Of a stretch of DNA of 45,506 bases, positions 9,388-18,355 are shown piece by piece (position 1 is the first letter of the stretch; every line of letters begins with the position of its first letter). The notes beneath the pieces are model-generated. The model saw only the letters and a list, made by a program, of their open reading frames with translations, did not search any database and had not been told where the DNA came from. The DNA is from Colwellia sp. C1TZA3 (GTDB lineage Bacteria > Pseudomonadota > Gammaproteobacteria > Enterobacterales > Alteromonadaceae): contig NZ_VOLS01000034.1 in the NCBI RefSeq assembly GCF_007954265.1, positions 1-45,506 of the forward strand, written 5' to 3'. A program made the translations under genes and the position numbers.

Positions 9388-9536
9388 TTAATTAAGTGAT
9401 CTACTTTTTCATGAGGAAAAATGGATAAATACAAGGCATAAAATTTAGTCAGTAGTTATTCACCTTATAAATTTTATAACGCTGTAGTTATTCATTTTAA
9501 CCATTAAAAATGAGCAGGTAATTAATCAACTTGGTA
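9377..9536 (+). mobile_element. MITE-like element, family B copy 1 (160 bp)
   Basis: Runs from TACCAATTTGATTAATTAAG to AATTAATCAACTTGGTA with terminal inverted repeats of about 20 bp, flanked by TTAA on both sides (9373-9376, 9537-9540). It overlaps the 3' end of rraA and supplies that gene's stop codon. Confidence 0.8.
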
Positions 9537-9618
9537 TTAATACCCTTTTAATGATTATAAGCTTAGTGACCGCAGTGTCGCTAAGCTGGTAAATAAAGCC
9601 AAAAAGTAGAGTGAGATA

Positions 9619-10584
9619 ATGAAGTACTTTCCTATATATCTAGATGCCAAACATATTAATGCCATGATTATAGGTGGTGGCGAAGTAGCAGCACGTAAAA
9701 TAGAGCTGTTATTAAAATCGACAACTAACATTTCTATTATGTCTGAAACACTTAATAGCAGCGTTGAGCGCTTGGTCAATTTGCACCAATTGAATTGGCT
9801 CAAGCATAATTATCAGCCCGGCCACCTGAGCAACAGTAATATTGTCATTGCTGCTACCGATAGTGTTGAAGTTAATAGCGCGGTGGCAACAGAGAGCACT
9901 CAGTTAAAACTACTGACCAATGTTGTTGACCAACCTGAACTGTGCACCTATATAACCCCAGCTATTATTGATCGAAGCCCGATAATAATTTCCATGTCGA
10001 GTTCTGGAAGCGCACCTATTTTACTGCGTATGTTACGCGAGCAAATTGAAAAAACCTTACCTAATGGCTATGGAAAATTAGCTGACTTTTCTTTTAAATT
10101 TAGAGACCATGTTAAAGCGCGCGTGAAAAGTTTACGCGAGCGTCGAACTTTTTGGGAGCGAACTTTACGCGGCAGTATCGGACAAGCCATTTTAGATGGT
10201 AGAACCACCTCAGCTGAGCAACAATTAATTGCCAGTTTACAAACTCAAACACCGCCACCCAGTGGTGAAATTGTTTTTATCCATACTAAAGAAGGTAATC
10301 CAGACAACTTAACATTAAGCGCCCATCGCGCTATGCAGTTTGCTGATGCTCTTTTTTATGATGGTGAGGTTAATGTTGACCTTATTGAATATGTCCGTCG
10401 TGATGCAGAAAAATTCCCCCAAGCCATTAACTCAAGTATATTAATTAATTATCAACATGCTATAGAGTTAGCCGAGCAAGGACAAAAAGTAATTTACTTT
10501 TTGGCTGGTTATCGAGCATTGCCACACAATAAAGCATTAAAAATTAGCCATGTCGCCACTAAAGAAATTATCAGTGGCGATTAA
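9619..10584 (+). CDS. Siroheme synthase-like protein with shortened methylase domain
   Basis: The N-terminal 210 residues match the CysG dehydrogenase/ferrochelatase module, which makes siroheme from precorrin-2. The NAD-binding loop MIIGGGEVAARKIELLL is at 16-32, and SMSSSGSAPILLRMLREQIE and RRTFWERTLRG are typical. The remaining 110 residues resemble only the first part of the uroporphyrinogen-III methylase domain: GEIVFIHTKEGNPDNLTL stands where active enzymes have V-G-A-G-P-G-D-x-x-L-L-T-L, and LIEYVRRDAEKF follows. The SAM loop glycines are lost and the last 150 residues of a 457-residue CysG are absent. Methylation must therefore come from another enzyme. The gene is single on the plus strand. 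A damaged second copy lies at 15474-15920. Confidence 0.85.
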   Translation: MKYFPIYLDAKHINAMIIGGGEVAARKIELLLKSTTNISIMSETLNSSVERLVNLHQLNWLKHNYQPGHLSNSNIVIAATDSVEVNSAVATESTQLKLLTNVVDQPELCTYITPAIIDRSPIIISMSSSGSAPILLRMLREQIEKTLPNGYGKLADFSFKFRDHVKARVKSLRERRTFWERTLRGSIGQAILDGRTTSAEQQLIASLQTQTPPPSGEIVFIHTKEGNPDNLTLSAHRAMQFADALFYDGEVNVDLIEYVRRDAEKFPQAINSSILINYQHAIELAEQGQKVIYFLAGYRALPHNKALKISHVATKEIISGD

Positions 10585-10592
10585 TAACGTTT

Positions 10593-10629
10593 AAGCGCTA
10601 TCGTTTTATACAATCTGACAATAGCGCTT
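10593..10629. terminator. Terminator between convergent siroheme and di-heme genes
   Basis: AAGCGCTAT and ATAGCGCTT form a 9-bp stem with a 19-nt loop in the 64-bp convergent spacer. T-rich sequence follows on the plus strand; the minus-strand tail is weaker. Confidence 0.6.
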
Positions 10630-10648
10630 TATATTAATGCTGCTTTCA

Positions 10649-12259
10649 TTACAGCGACATAACAAAATTAATTAATGACTTACGCTCAACTTCTGCCAAG
10701 GCCATATAATCACGTTTACTTTGTTCAGCTTCGCCACCATGCCATAGAATAGCCTCTTCAACGGTGGCGGCTCTACCGTCATGTAGAAAACCTGCCGCAG
10801 GATTAACGGTTTTCGTTAAGCCTACTCCCCACAAAGGTCTAGTTTTCCATTCTTGACCCGTTGCCGTAGAATCACGACGATTATCGGCTAATCCCGCACC
10901 TAAATCATGCAGTAACATATCGGTAAATGGATAAATATGCTGGCCTTTAAGTGCTTCTGGCGCAGTTAAACCACCAAGCAACGGCTCGCCAACTAAAGTC
11001 GTAAAGTCAGGTTGATGACAGCCCGTGCAGTTTACTTGGGCAAATAATTGCGCACCAGCAATGACTAATTCATCAGCAATGTTACGCCGAGCAGGTACCG
11101 CTAATGTTTCAACATAAAATACCACCTCATCGGAAAACTGTTGAGTCGCTTCAGTATTACCCTGCTGGTCAAGACCTGTGTCCACAAATCCCGTCCGCGT
11201 AAGATAACTTTCATGCAATGCTGTATTAACAATACTTTCTTCAGGAAATAAAGGATTAGTTATGCCCATGTCACCATGCAGTGCGCCAAGCGCTTGTACA
11301 CGCACGCTAGGAGTATTCGCTTTCCAACCAAAACGCCCTAATGAAACAGGAGTATCATCGCCATTTTTAGCTTTTATAGCATCAAACACCCAATTAGGGC
11401 GTCCAGAAATACCATCGCCATCAGCATCGTTTTCATCTGCAAGTGCTAAGATGTCAGCGTCACTGATAAGTTCAAGCAAACCTAAACCAAACACCGGCAT
11501 CCCATTTCTAGGACTATAACGAACATCGGCTTGTAAAATAGCACTGTTGATATAATTTTCATCGCTGACGTCATAAGGTTGTTCAATACTAAACACGGGT
11601 TTTTTAAGTTCAACTGAGCTGCCATCAGCATAGCTCACAGTTGAATACTCATAAGAAAGATAAACATTGGCTTGGCCTATAAAAGGTTTACTTTGCCAGT
11701 CACTCCGGGCCTTTAATACGCCTCGATGAAAAAGTTGCGTACCAAAACCATCTACAGCAACATTTTTACAATAATTATTATCTTTTGACGGATTTAAGCA
11801 TTGACCATCGTCGATACTTACTCGCAAAAAAATACCAGCATTTTGCCCTAACAATACCCGCTTTTGCCCTTTTGCTAAGGTAATTGTTGAAGGCCGTCCA
11901 TCTCGTTGATGACACGAATTACAGTCTTGATTATTAAATACCGGCCCTAAGCCATCTAAGTCAGGGTGTTCATTATTTGGCGCAGTGGTGAAGGCCGTTT
12001 CAAAGTTAACATCACCCGCTAAGTGTTGCTCTAGCTCTTGGTCAGTTAAATTAAGCATAGGCGTGGAAAAGCCATGACCTGAATCACTAGCGTCAATGGC
12101 GGTTGCATCTCCCCCTAACTTACTAACGTGGGTATAAGCAACTTGACTTATTTCATTGGTTTTTTCATCTGAGCTACTTGAGTCACAGCCTGAAATCATA
12201 ATCAAACTGGCAATAACCATGAACAAATTTGATAATTTTGCTCTACTTAAATTTTTCAT
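10649..12259 (-). CDS. Di-heme oxidoreductase lipoprotein (DUF1111, MauG-like)
   Basis: The 536-residue product has a lipoprotein signal with the lipid-attached Cys at residue 25 (MISGC) and two c-type heme motifs, CNSCH at 113-117 and CTGCH at 411-415. The C-terminal part with GLTKTVNPAAGFLHDGRAAT matches the DUF1111 (COG3488) di-heme family related to MauG and bacterial cytochrome c peroxidases. It should sit in the periplasm, membrane-tethered. It is the last gene of a minus-strand operon, 89 bp after the imelysin gene. Di-heme proteins of this type often accompany imelysins in iron-regulated loci, which suggests redox handling of periplasmic iron; the exact substrate is unknown. Confidence 0.87.
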   Translation of the reverse strand: MKNLSRAKLSNLFMVIASLIMISGCDSSSSDEKTNEISQVAYTHVSKLGGDATAIDASDSGHGFSTPMLNLTDQELEQHLAGDVNFETAFTTAPNNEHPDLDGLGPVFNNQDCNSCHQRDGRPSTITLAKGQKRVLLGQNAGIFLRVSIDDGQCLNPSKDNNYCKNVAVDGFGTQLFHRGVLKARSDWQSKPFIGQANVYLSYEYSTVSYADGSSVELKKPVFSIEQPYDVSDENYINSAILQADVRYSPRNGMPVFGLGLLELISDADILALADENDADGDGISGRPNWVFDAIKAKNGDDTPVSLGRFGWKANTPSVRVQALGALHGDMGITNPLFPEESIVNTALHESYLTRTGFVDTGLDQQGNTEATQQFSDEVVFYVETLAVPARRNIADELVIAGAQLFAQVNCTGCHQPDFTTLVGEPLLGGLTAPEALKGQHIYPFTDMLLHDLGAGLADNRRDSTATGQEWKTRPLWGVGLTKTVNPAAGFLHDGRAATVEEAILWHGGEAEQSKRDYMALAEVERKSLINFVMSL

Positions 12260-12348
12260 TGGTATTATTTCCAGAGCACGCGGTTAAATAAATGTGCGTC
12301 CTTGCACAATATTTCTCCTTGAGAATTGATCACTAGCATTTAACTATG

Positions 12349-13494
12349 TTATTGCTGCCATTGTTTTAACTTCGTTAAAACATCATTTTCAAGTGATGTT
12401 TGCAGTATTGATAAAGCCTCAATGGCTGCTTGAATTTTCACACGCGCATCAGCATCGTTAATGGCTTGTCTAAAAGGTAAGTCAGTAGTGCCCGCAATAG
12501 CTTTAATTGCTGCAATTGCTGTAACAATTTCAGTATCTACGCGTGTCGCCAAATCTGCGTCAGCTGCTTTTACAAAATCAATAATGCCTGTTTTATCTGC
12601 TTGCTCTGGAAATTCACCACGGTAAATATTCTGCACACCAATAATATTATCTGTAAAATCGGCTAATGAATTCCAACTATATTGTGATTCCACTTTTGAG
12701 GTGTCAATGTTAGCGATACTACTACCAAAAGGTTCCGCTATTTTTCCGTTACCTACTTCGTCAACAATTGCGATCATGCCATTAATCAGTTCTTCTACTA
12801 CGCCTAACTGAGAAGCATAAACATCATTATTTGCTGTTAGTAATAAATCTTTGTAAGCAGAAGAATTGGCATCATTAGCGTCATTGGCTACCGTCCAGGC
12901 ATCAAACAACATTTGGGTATAAGTTTTGAACACTTCTGCTGCCGCGGATAAATATTCGCGCTCAAGCGTGGTCATTTCTGCAATGTTTTTTTCGTTATCG
13001 GCAACACCATCACCAAATAATAAAAACTCCATGGTATGAAAACCTTGAACATCGTCATTAAAGGTTTTTAATTCTTCCGCGCTAAAACCGCCCTGAGAGT
13101 CTAATAGTTCCTGTAAATCAAGAGTATTGAGTGGCCAAGTATCTAAATGTGGGTCAATAGAAAGCGCATCAACTGGACCAAAAATATGTGACTCACTTTG
13201 CTCCCACGGTATACGAGCATCTTTCCAAGCTTGCTGCGCTGCTGCTAAGTTTTCTTCAGTAGGCGTGTTGACTAAATTTTGTGTGGCTAAGACAAAGTCA
13301 TTAGCTTCAACGTTAAGGTTTTTATAGCCTGCAACAATCACGTCATTGGTTATGTTAGTAATCATTTCCGTTGCGGTAAAAGTAAATCCTGTTGGCTCAA
13401 TTTTAGGTTCTGGTGACGAACTACCGCCACCACCACAAGCAGTAAGTAACAAAGCGAAGCTAGAAAGTGCCAGTAAAGATTTTTTAAATATCAT
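12349..13494 (-). CDS. Imelysin family iron-uptake lipoprotein
   Basis: The 381-residue product is a lipoprotein (TACGGGGSS, lipid Cys at residue 20) of the imelysin / peptidase M75 family, periplasmic proteins linked to iron uptake. The GxHxxE signature appears as GFHTMEFLLFG, with DARIPWEQSESHIFGPVD upstream and SQYSWNSLADFTDNIIGVQNIYRG in the second helical repeat. It lies 34 bp after the porin gene and 89 bp before the di-heme gene, the three forming one operon behind a Fur box. It probably binds iron or a ferric ligand in the periplasm; peptidase activity is doubtful for the family. Confidence 0.92.
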   Translation of the reverse strand: MIFKKSLLALSSFALLLTACGGGGSSSPEPKIEPTGFTFTATEMITNITNDVIVAGYKNLNVEANDFVLATQNLVNTPTEENLAAAQQAWKDARIPWEQSESHIFGPVDALSIDPHLDTWPLNTLDLQELLDSQGGFSAEELKTFNDDVQGFHTMEFLLFGDGVADNEKNIAEMTTLEREYLSAAAEVFKTYTQMLFDAWTVANDANDANSSAYKDLLLTANNDVYASQLGVVEELINGMIAIVDEVGNGKIAEPFGSSIANIDTSKVESQYSWNSLADFTDNIIGVQNIYRGEFPEQADKTGIIDFVKAADADLATRVDTEIVTAIAAIKAIAGTTDLPFRQAINDADARVKIQAAIEALSILQTSLENDVLTKLKQWQQ

Positions 13495-13528
13495 GTTGTA
13501 TACCTTAAAATAAATTTAATTAATTGTG

Positions 13529-14893
13529 TTATATAGAAAAGAAATAGCCCATCGATAAACTGAAGCTGGTGGTATCGTCCAAAATATTTTGCTCAGACAT
13601 TTGCTGACCAACTTGTGCTTTTAGGACTATATTTTTTATTGGTAAATAATTTATACCAATGGCAATTGATTGCTTATTGAAACGATCAGTAGCTATACCT
13701 TGATCAACCTTTTTGATTGGGTTGGCATATTCATAGGTTGCATATAAATAAAGTGGTTTATTCAAATTAAACAGTGCTTGACTGTTATACGATAGCTCTA
13801 CAAATGACGACTCTGCCTCGCTACCTAATTGTGAAAAGTTTCCTGGTTTCAAACCTGGCGTGGTTTTATTCGCATTGGTTATTGCTTGGCTATCATCTAA
13901 AGTGCCAAATAAATATTGACCACGAACTAACCAGTTTTCGTAATTATAAACACCATGGAGTCCGTAAATAGTAAGGTTGCCATCGCCATCAACTTTAGTG
14001 TTGTTGTTACGGTTACCTGAGGTATTACCTGTGTAGTAACTGACACCAATGCCTTTACCCGCTTTAATATCACCATAATCTAGGCGGAAGGTGAATGCTA
14101 AGTCATCAGCATTTACAGTTTCAAAGCGTTTTTGATGCCCCGTACCGACCCAATTATAGGTGCGAAAAAATTCTGAATTAAGTCCGGTCGTTATTAAGGT
14201 TTGTGCCGTGAAGTTTTGCCATTTGCTAATTAAGTTCACACCGGTTTCATGCCAGACTTGTGGAATAAGTGTTGCTTCGCTCCAATAACGTTGCGTTGAA
14301 AAATATTGCGAGGGTTTATGTAAGTCAGTGCCCAAGCCAACAGGCACAAAAATATGGCCCAATTTTACGGTGAAATACTCATTAGCAATATATTTTGCCT
14401 GCATTTTTTCAACAACAACTTCGCCACCAGCTTCAACCTCAGTTTCAAATTCACCGAATTCTTCAAAACCATCATATTCTAGCGTTGCACCTGTACCACC
14501 ATGTTCATATTCAAGCTCAACTTCCATTTGCCACTGGCTATCAAAGTCATAAATAAACTCTAATACTACGCGCTCTAAATCTGTAGTATTTCGGCGCTCA
14601 GGCTTGGTATCTTGAATATTACTATAAACTTCTTCGCTATTATAAAGTACACTCCCATAGGAGTTAATTTGCCAGTTTTTTTCGCCAACATGACTTTGCT
14701 TGGCAACCAGCGGTTCATTTTTAGCTATCTCAACAGCTACTGCTCTCAAGTCAGCTAATTCTTTTTGAATGACTTGTAACTGCTTTTGCTGTTTTTCTAG
14801 TGATAACTCCAACTCTGACTGCGTCGCCGCAAAACTATAATTATTGACAGAAAAAAACCCGTAAACCACGAGAGATATTAAACATTTTTTCAT
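13529..14893 (-). CDS. Outer-membrane porin-like protein, iron-regulated
   Basis: The 454-residue product has a signal peptide ending NNYSFA, then a heptad-rich segment of about 40 residues (ELELSLEKQQKQLQVIQKEL) likely to form a coiled coil, as in trimeric porins. The rest has alternating aromatic beta strands and ends in FSLSMGYFFSI, the usual C-terminal outer-membrane strand with a penultimate aromatic. An acidic Glu-rich loop (about residues 135-155, FEEFGEFETEVEAG) could bind cations. It is first in the porin, imelysin, di-heme operon and lies directly downstream of a Fur-box promoter, so it is probably an iron-limitation-induced outer-membrane channel. The substrate is not known. Confidence 0.82.
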   Translation of the reverse strand: MKKCLISLVVYGFFSVNNYSFAATQSELELSLEKQQKQLQVIQKELADLRAVAVEIAKNEPLVAKQSHVGEKNWQINSYGSVLYNSEEVYSNIQDTKPERRNTTDLERVVLEFIYDFDSQWQMEVELEYEHGGTGATLEYDGFEEFGEFETEVEAGGEVVVEKMQAKYIANEYFTVKLGHIFVPVGLGTDLHKPSQYFSTQRYWSEATLIPQVWHETGVNLISKWQNFTAQTLITTGLNSEFFRTYNWVGTGHQKRFETVNADDLAFTFRLDYGDIKAGKGIGVSYYTGNTSGNRNNNTKVDGDGNLTIYGLHGVYNYENWLVRGQYLFGTLDDSQAITNANKTTPGLKPGNFSQLGSEAESSFVELSYNSQALFNLNKPLYLYATYEYANPIKKVDQGIATDRFNKQSIAIGINYLPIKNIVLKAQVGQQMSEQNILDDTTSFSLSMGYFFSI

Positions 14894-14935
14894 GGACCAA
14901 CCAAATACAAATGAGAACGATTATTATTTAACTGC

Positions 14936-14964
14936 ATAATAAGCGCACTTCCAATCAATTGCAA
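14936..14964 (-). promoter_or_regulatory. Sigma-70 promoter of the porin-imelysin operon
   Basis: On the minus strand, TTGCAA and TATTAT are 17 nt apart, 43 bp upstream of the porin ATG. The strong Fur box ends 2 bp upstream of the -35. Confidence 0.65.
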
Positions 14965-14966
14965 GT

Positions 14967-14985
14967 GATAATCATTATCATTATC
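14967..14985. promoter_or_regulatory. Fur box
   Basis: GATAATCATTATCATTATC agrees with the 19-bp Fur consensus GATAATGATAATCATTATC at 17 of 19 positions and abuts the operon promoter. A weaker half-matching site is at 14910-14928, between the promoter and the ATG. Iron-bound Fur should repress the operon. Confidence 0.85.
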
Positions 14986-15473
14986 GTATGGCGGTTTTTG
15001 TGCTACTTTCAGACTTATCTAAGCTTTTATCAATAGCTCAAAAATAGGCTCTACGCAGTTTTTCTGCAGGCTTTATTTGATGCTATTTTCGATGCCATAT
15101 TTAAATTTATAACCCTTAAATTTTTTTAGTGACCTAGTTATTAAGTGGTTAAGTGAATTACTTTTTATACGGGGAAATGGCTAAATAAAAAACATGAGTT
15201 TAATCCGACATTCCGCAACAGTTTTAGGAATAAATCTTCATATTTTCAAGCATGTTTTTTTGATATATTGGCCCTAAACAATCAATAATGATGCTATTCC
15301 TCTTTTTTAAATTCACCAACAGTTCCCGATGTGGTGAGATAGTTAATACATGTAATCCTTGAAAAAAAATATCCAGCGTGCCGTAAAATTTTGTGTTGGC
15401 TTATATTTTAAGTCAGGAAAATAATCTGACTGTGTTGTAAGCTGCTCATTTATTTTATGCTCTAATGCGGGTA

Positions 15474-15920
15474 TATACCCCAGCTATTATTGACCTAAGT
15501 CCAATAATAATCGCCATGTCGAGTTCTGGTAGCGCACCAATTTCTACGCATGTTACGCGAGCAAATTGAAAAAACTTTACCTAATGGCTATGGAAAATTA
15601 GCTGACTTTTCGTTTAAATTTAGAGATCATGTTAAAACGCGAGTAAGAAGTATGCGTGACCGTCGCACTTTTTGGGAACGCACATTAAGGGGGGGGGAGT
15701 ATAGTACAAGCGATTTTAGCGGGTAACACAACCATGGCTGAGCAACAATTAATTGCCAGTTTACAAACTCAAACACCGTCACCCAGTGGTGAAATTGTTT
15801 TTATCCATACCCGTGACAGTAATCCCGACCATTTAACACTTAATGCTCATCGAGAAATGCAATTTGCCGATGCTGTTTTTTACGACCAAGCGGTTAATAC
15901 CGACCTAATTGAATATATTA
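15474..15920 (+). pseudogene. Broken second copy of the siroheme synthase-like gene
   Basis: This segment is clearly homologous to 9955-10395 of the intact gene, starting in TPAIID and ending in TDLIEY. It lacks the start and the NAD-binding region. Compared with the intact copy it has lost 2 nt near 15540 (ATTTCTACGC against ATTTTACTGCG), and the region of TLRGS carries a run of nine G (15689-15697) that shifts the frame again. Its 3' end is cut by the family A element at 15921. Synonymous differences show it is an old duplicate or a transferred allele, not a recent copy. The open frame at 15734-15943 is only a piece of it. Confidence 0.88.
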
Positions 15921-16077
15921 TACCAGTTCCATTAAGTTTGTGATCTTGTTGTGCGCAGGTAAAATAACTCAAGGTAAGGCGCTCGATTGAGCAATAGCTG
16001 GCTATTGGGATTGAGAGCAACACAGCCTTGAGCTATTTTAACTAGTACAAGTGAGCAATAACTTAATGGGATTGGTA
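15921..16077 (+). mobile_element. MITE-like element, family A copy 2 (157 bp)
   Basis: Full-length copy inserted in the siroheme pseudogene. Its left flank is TTA but its right flank is TAA, so the target duplication is not perfect here. A family B element follows after only those three bases. Confidence 0.85.
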
Positions 16078-16080
16078 TAA

Positions 16081-16240
16081 TACCAAGTTGATTAATTACC
16101 TGCTCATTTTTAATGGTTAAAATGAATAACTACAGCGTTATAAAATTTATAAGGTGAATAACTACTGACTAAATTTTATGTCTTGTATCTATCTATTTTT
16201 CCTCATGAAAAAGGTGATCACTTAATTAATCAAATTGGTA
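16081..16240 (-). mobile_element. MITE-like element, family B copy 2 (160 bp)
   Basis: Reverse orientation of the 9377-9536 copy, same length, flanked by TAA on both sides (16078-16080, 16241-16243). It ends 6 bp before the stop codon of the CFA-synthase-like gene and so forms its 3' untranslated region. Confidence 0.85.
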
Positions 16241-16246
16241 TAACTG

Positions 16247-17476
16247 CTATTTTCTCGCCACTAAATGCACAGTACTGGTTGCGCGCTCAAGAAAAGCGCC
16301 TTCACAGTAAGCGAAGTAATAAAGCCAAAGGCGCTTAAATTCTTCATCATAGCCAAAAGGTTTAAGCTCAGGCCAAGACTTTAAAAAAGCTTCACGCCAG
16401 TGCGCTAGGGTTTTTGCATAATCTAAACCTATATCATTAATCGACTCAGTGACTAAGCCAGTATATTCCGTCAGGTGCCCGGTAAGCACAGTAATAGAAG
16501 GTAAAAAACCACCAGGAAAGATATAGCGCTGAATAAAATCAACATTTTGTTTGTAATGATCGAACCGCTGATCGGCAATAGTAATAGACTGTATCAATAA
16601 TTTACCGCCCGGCTTTAACCTGGCATTGCACTGCTTAAAAAAGCTTGGTAAATATTCAAAACCAACCGCTTCTATCATCTCGATTGAAACCAGTTTGTCG
16701 TATTCACCAGTTAAGTCGCGGTAGTCTTCTTTTAACAAGGTTATTTTGTCTGCTAACCCTAGCTGTTCAATACGCTCTTTAGCATATTCATGCTGGGCAT
16801 CAGAAATTGTTGTCGTAGTAACCTTACAACCGTATTGCTGCGCAGCGTAAATAGCTAAACCGCCCCAACCTGTACCTATCTCTAGTAAATGATCATCAGC
16901 TGTTAACTCTAAGCGCTGGCAAATAGTCGACATTTTATGTAATTGTGCCTGCGCTAAGCTTGCTTGCTCATCGGGATAAATTGCTGATGAATACATCATT
17001 TCAGGATCGAGAAATCGTGAATAAAGTTCATTACCTAAATCATAATGAGCCAAAATATTCTTTTTTGAACCTGCCTGGCTGTTACCATTACTTCGATGCA
17101 GCAAAGCGTCTTTAAGCTTTGTTAACCAAGGTCTTTGCTTTTCAAGTGCATCAGTTTCTTGCTGAGCGCGGGCAAATATACGCACGATGGTGGTTAAATC
17201 TGGGCTAGTCCATTTACCAGCAATATAAGCTTCGGCTACACCAATAGAGCCGCCTTTAACAAAATCACGATAAGCACTGCTGTCATGTATATTCATACGC
17301 CCTACTAGGGCGTTACTTTGAGCAATTTCTGGGAAAAGAAAATGCTCATCATTATCAACTAATTCAATTTGGTCAGATTTAAGTTTTGCAAAAACCGAGT
17401 GCACTAAACTACGACAGCGTTTATCTAACCAGTTCGCTGACTTTTTAATTTTCAATCCTGAGACTTGTTCCACCAC
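16247..17476 (-). CDS. Cyclopropane-fatty-acyl-phospholipid synthase family methyltransferase
   Basis: The 409-residue product is a SAM-dependent enzyme that acts on unsaturated acyl chains of membrane phospholipids (COG2230). The SAM motif is LLEIGTGWGGLAIYAA; LAHYDLGNELY with PEMMYSSAIY upstream and VSIEMIEAVG, FIQRYIFPGGFLP downstream are CFA-synthase landmarks. It is the last gene of the NTF2-like, SDR, amine oxidase, DUF1365 operon, 27 bp after DUF1365. In Rhodobacter sphaeroides such genes are RpoE-ChrR targets, and a relative (UfaM) methylates oleoyl chains on the way to furan fatty acids. Whether this protein makes cyclopropane, methyl-branched or furan precursors is not decided by sequence. 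Confidence 0.9.
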   Translation of the reverse strand: MVEQVSGLKIKKSANWLDKRCRSLVHSVFAKLKSDQIELVDNDEHFLFPEIAQSNALVGRMNIHDSSAYRDFVKGGSIGVAEAYIAGKWTSPDLTTIVRIFARAQQETDALEKQRPWLTKLKDALLHRSNGNSQAGSKKNILAHYDLGNELYSRFLDPEMMYSSAIYPDEQASLAQAQLHKMSTICQRLELTADDHLLEIGTGWGGLAIYAAQQYGCKVTTTTISDAQHEYAKERIEQLGLADKITLLKEDYRDLTGEYDKLVSIEMIEAVGFEYLPSFFKQCNARLKPGGKLLIQSITIADQRFDHYKQNVDFIQRYIFPGGFLPSITVLTGHLTEYTGLVTESINDIGLDYAKTLAHWREAFLKSWPELKPFGYDEEFKRLWLYYFAYCEGAFLERATSTVHLVARK

Positions 17477-17503
17477 TAAACTCCTGCTTTAAGTTTTTTT
17501 GGT

Positions 17504-18355
17504 TTACCTTTTCGGCTTACCTTGTTGGTAACCAATAAATGGTATACGTTTCCAGAAGAGCTTTATGGCTTGCCAATATATGCCCAACACTATTTTTAAG
17601 GTCATCACGGGCATATTAAACCAGAGTTGCCATAACGAAGCCCTCGAAAATGGCGCTTTGGTTAATTTCATGGTGACATCAAATATTTTTTCGTCAGTTC
17701 TTATCTCACTGCCATCATCATTAACAGTGTTACGGTGATTTTCTATATGCACTAATAAGTTTGAACTATCTACCATTGGCGGTTTAATAAACCATTTATA
17801 GCACATATTTAAATCCATAAAGGGCGATACATGGAAATTTTTATCAGTAACATGTGGCGTTAAATCTGGCTCATTAGTATCATTACTCGTTAATGGTACT
17901 AAATAATAATGCCGTTCGTTCCATGGCGTATTACTAACCTCAACCAACACTTGCGTACAAATTTCATTGGCGTTATAACAGAAATAAAAATTAGCTGGAC
18001 TAAAATACAGCCCTAAACACCTAACCTGAACTAACATGGTGATGCGACTTATATCTGCAGCATCCAATTTTTCAGCACAAGATTCTCCGCGACAAGACAA
18101 GGCCTGTATCTTATTTTTTATACGTTGTTTAAGACCTTCTGGTTCACCTTTAAGGTAATCATTTTCTTTAAAGCGCAAAAAATTGAACCAAGCAAAACCA
18201 AAAATACCTTTTGGACTTTGCTTAGCTTGCATTTCATCAACATCTAGCGCCAACATATATAACTGATAACTAAAGCTATGCGATTTTGGCGTGAATCGTC
18301 GATGAGTTATTTGGCCACAATAAATATGACTATGCGCTGAAGGCTCAACCATCAT
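17504..18355 (-). CDS. DUF1365 family protein
   Basis: The 283-residue product matches DUF1365 (COG3496): it opens with HIYCGQITHRRFTPKSHSFSYQLYMLALDVDE and contains NFYFCYN, the PWNERHYYLVP stretch and the KNFHVSPFMDLNMCYKW region. The family is almost always coupled to a COG2907 amine oxidase and a CFA-type methyltransferase, and is thought to take part in modification of acyl chains; its chemistry is not established. Its start overlaps the amine oxidase gene by 11 nt, so they are translated together. A hydrophobic stretch near the C-terminus suggests membrane contact. Confidence 0.9.
   Translation of the reverse strand: MMVEPSAHSHIYCGQITHRRFTPKSHSFSYQLYMLALDVDEMQAKQSPKGIFGFAWFNFLRFKENDYLKGEPEGLKQRIKNKIQALSCRGESCAEKLDAADISRITMLVQVRCLGLYFSPANFYFCYNANEICTQVLVEVSNTPWNERHYYLVPLTSNDTNEPDLTPHVTDKNFHVSPFMDLNMCYKWFIKPPMVDSSNLLVHIENHRNTVNDDGSEIRTDEKIFDVTMKLTKAPFSRASLWQLWFNMPVMTLKIVLGIYWQAIKLFWKRIPFIGYQQGKPKR

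Noticed and set aside
15734-15943. Small gene of 69 codons
   Set aside because: It is an internal piece of the frameshifted siroheme synthase-like pseudogene, running into a family A element.
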